The notes under the pieces are model-generated. The model had not been told where the DNA came from. It saw only the letters and a program-made list of their open reading frames with translations, and ran no database searches. From the NCBI RefSeq assembly GCF_014200495.1, contig NZ_JACHBY010000002.1, forward strand, positions 434,001-498,000: 64,000 nucleotides of DNA. Reading direction: 5' to 3'. Source of the DNA: Mucilaginibacter geliditolerans (GTDB lineage Bacteria; Bacteroidota; Bacteroidia; Sphingobacteriales; Sphingobacteriaceae). Within the stretch, counting starts at the first letter, position 1. Each line of letters opens with the position of its first letter. A program made the position numbers and the translations under genes. This document shows positions 63,701-64,000 of the stretch, in pieces.

Positions 63701-64000
63701 AGCAAACTGGGCATGCAACCGGCAAAGTTGTTTACCTCGACTGGACGGAACGCCTGCAACAGACAAACGCCACCGATGCGGTAATGCTTTCCTTTACATC
63801 CGACAAAAAAAGTTATAAGGTTGGTGAAACCGCTACCCTTACCATACCGACGGGCAATAATGGCCGCGCACTGGTGAGTTTTGAAAACGGCAGCAGGATT
63901 ATCAAATCTATATGGATAGATACCTACCAGGGGCAAACAACTTACAAATTTAAGGTAGATGGCAGCATGTCGCCAAACGTGTTTGTGAATGTGACTATGC
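60787..64000 (+). CDS. Alpha-2-macroglobulin family protein (3' truncated)
   Basis: The first 1071 codons of a bacterial alpha-2-macroglobulin-like protein; the gene runs off the right edge without a stop. An N-terminal membrane anchor (PLLAVLFIVIFITGIILLV, residues 13-31) is followed by macroglobulin domains. The family hallmark of the MG2-type domain, FIYGERGVWRPGDSVFVSF, lies at about residues 640-658. An acidic insert (NDEDEGEEGDDYGY, about residues 471-484) precedes DPCSNSFY, as is usual in Bacteroidota members. GSMSPNVFVNVTM at the very end marks entry to the bait/MG region. Family role: envelope-anchored protease trap or defence protein. The thioester motif would lie beyond the window, so its presence cannot be judged. 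Confidence 0.9.
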   Translation, partial: MNLHPYLLKYRKPLLAVLFIVIFITGIILLVKHQRKTSVNPAFSKYIESYTSGVVSRVAAIRIKLTGEVQTSHAQNEPVEDGVFKFSPAIDGKAYWVDAETIEFRPKNAMQADEFYEGDFNLAKVTSVPSALHHFAFQFKTIKPDFTITFNGLQTATSTSRDKMKLTGVIQTADKEDPLKIEKIISTQYATPVVIAWQHDNVANTHTFVIDNISRPTAASTQLTVHWNGSPLGVESNDSQAFDIPIVGVFKVLDIRAVQDQDEYVEVQFSNPVMVGQELSGLIGMNNVTEPSYTIDGSLVKIFASDRLLGNYSAFVNEGVKDIYGEKITTPFTANVFFENRLPGVTIPGKGVILPDSGRLMLPFDAVNLKAVDVTIVKIYANNVTQFLQNNDLTTEQGLRQVGKPVVQTTIRLDKDKTLKLTAKNRFMLDIDSLMRAEPGAIYRVIIGFRKEYSLFNCKTGGSTRVSSGNNDEDEGEEGDDYGYSNSAGDKLDDYDAFWARYDSYYPDGYKWKERDDPCSNSFYTKDKWATRNVIVSNIGLIAKKGNDNNMLVAVTNILNAAPMPGVELTLLDYQKQVITKSISDANGFAHINLKHKPFLLVARKGDERGYLKLDDASALMLSKFDVGGEQVQNGLKGFIYGERGVWRPGDSVFVSFILQDQLKTLPPDHPVQFELYNPAGQLYKRITRTSSVDGFYSFHTATTTSSPTGTWMAKVNVGGAVFQKNIKVETIMPNRLKIDLSFGGKTALTKGGDMGGTLKSTWLFGGIAQNLKAKVDAFVSPQVTAFKNFDGYVFDDPTLAFNTQTQTVFDGRLDANGTARVNANIQVDKQAPGQLRANFLVKVFEPGGNFSIQQVILPYNAYTGYVGIKTPEGSAYSGMLGVGQDNPVSIADVDVNGNPFPGTRDVTVELYKIQWRWWWDQTGDELSNFTQNQYNKLVSTETVRLVNGKGKWNLYVKQDDWGRYLIRIKDEQTGHATGKVVYLDWTERLQQTNATDAVMLSFTSDKKSYKVGETATLTIPTGNNGRALVSFENGSRIIKSIWIDTYQGQTTYKFKVDGSMSPNVFVNVTM

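Overview
The window looks like chromosome from a Bacteroidota bacterium of the Sphingobacteriaceae type (Mucilaginibacter/Pedobacter-like; this is inference). The signs are two giant secreted proteins with C-terminal type IX secretion (T9SS type B, gliding-motility type) sorting domains, a PorP/SprF outer-membrane protein, CarboxypepD_reg/outer-membrane beta-barrel proteins, AT-rich intergenic DNA, TANNTTTG-like -7 promoter elements and few Shine-Dalgarno sites. No rRNA, tRNA, transposase, integrase or CRISPR array was seen.

Layout. (1) 1-9682, + strand: an exopolysaccharide/O-antigen-type locus with an SLBB export protein (cut at the left edge), a Wzz-like chain-length protein, an acetyltransferase, four GT2 glycosyltransferases, a Wzy-like polymerase and a polyprenyl-phosphate sugar-1-phosphate transferase. 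Two short gene remnants (a nucleotidyltransferase start and a GT4 glycosyltransferase end) sit in its gaps, so the locus has been rearranged. (2) 9683-9953: a compact unit made of a sigma-54-like promoter, a 53-codon ORF and a terminator. (3) 9954-16101: a small conserved protein, a hybrid histidine kinase, a DUF481 outer-membrane protein, an MscS channel and phosphoglucomutase. (4) 16189-23217, - strand: a di-haem peroxidase lipoprotein, a DUF5977 secreted protein, an AT-rich outer-membrane barrel gene carrying a perfect 23-bp inverted repeat, and a secreted phosphoesterase. (5) 23788-34025: a 1778-residue Ig/PKD-repeat T9SS cargo, then on the - strand a SNF2 helicase translationally abutting a conserved protein of unknown function.

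(6) 34295-51025: PpnP, then a peculiar cluster with a PhyH-type dioxygenase, a sulfotransferase, an Asp/Asn beta-hydroxylase, a metallophosphatase, a phage-tail-collar (Mdp-like) protein, a substrate-binding-protein homologue without signal peptide, a 3233-residue surface protein containing 26 MBG repeats of exactly 81 residues each, and its PorP/SprF partner. The last four form one + strand operon. (7) 51215-59457, - strand: a very tight eight-gene operon with a GT-B-like protein, an SpsF-type cytidylyltransferase, a split transketolase, a class III aminotransferase, an SDR, a HAD-NeuB fusion and a sterol-desaturase-family protein. It looks like a dedicated route to an unusual CMP-activated 3-deoxy-ulosonic acid. 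(8) 59674-64000: a GDPD/PI-PLC-like secreted protein and the first 1071 codons of an alpha-2-macroglobulin-family protein, cut by the right edge.

The best candidates for undescribed biology are the transketolase/aminotransferase/NeuB sugar operon, and the tail-collar operon with its neighbouring hydroxylase and sulfotransferase genes.
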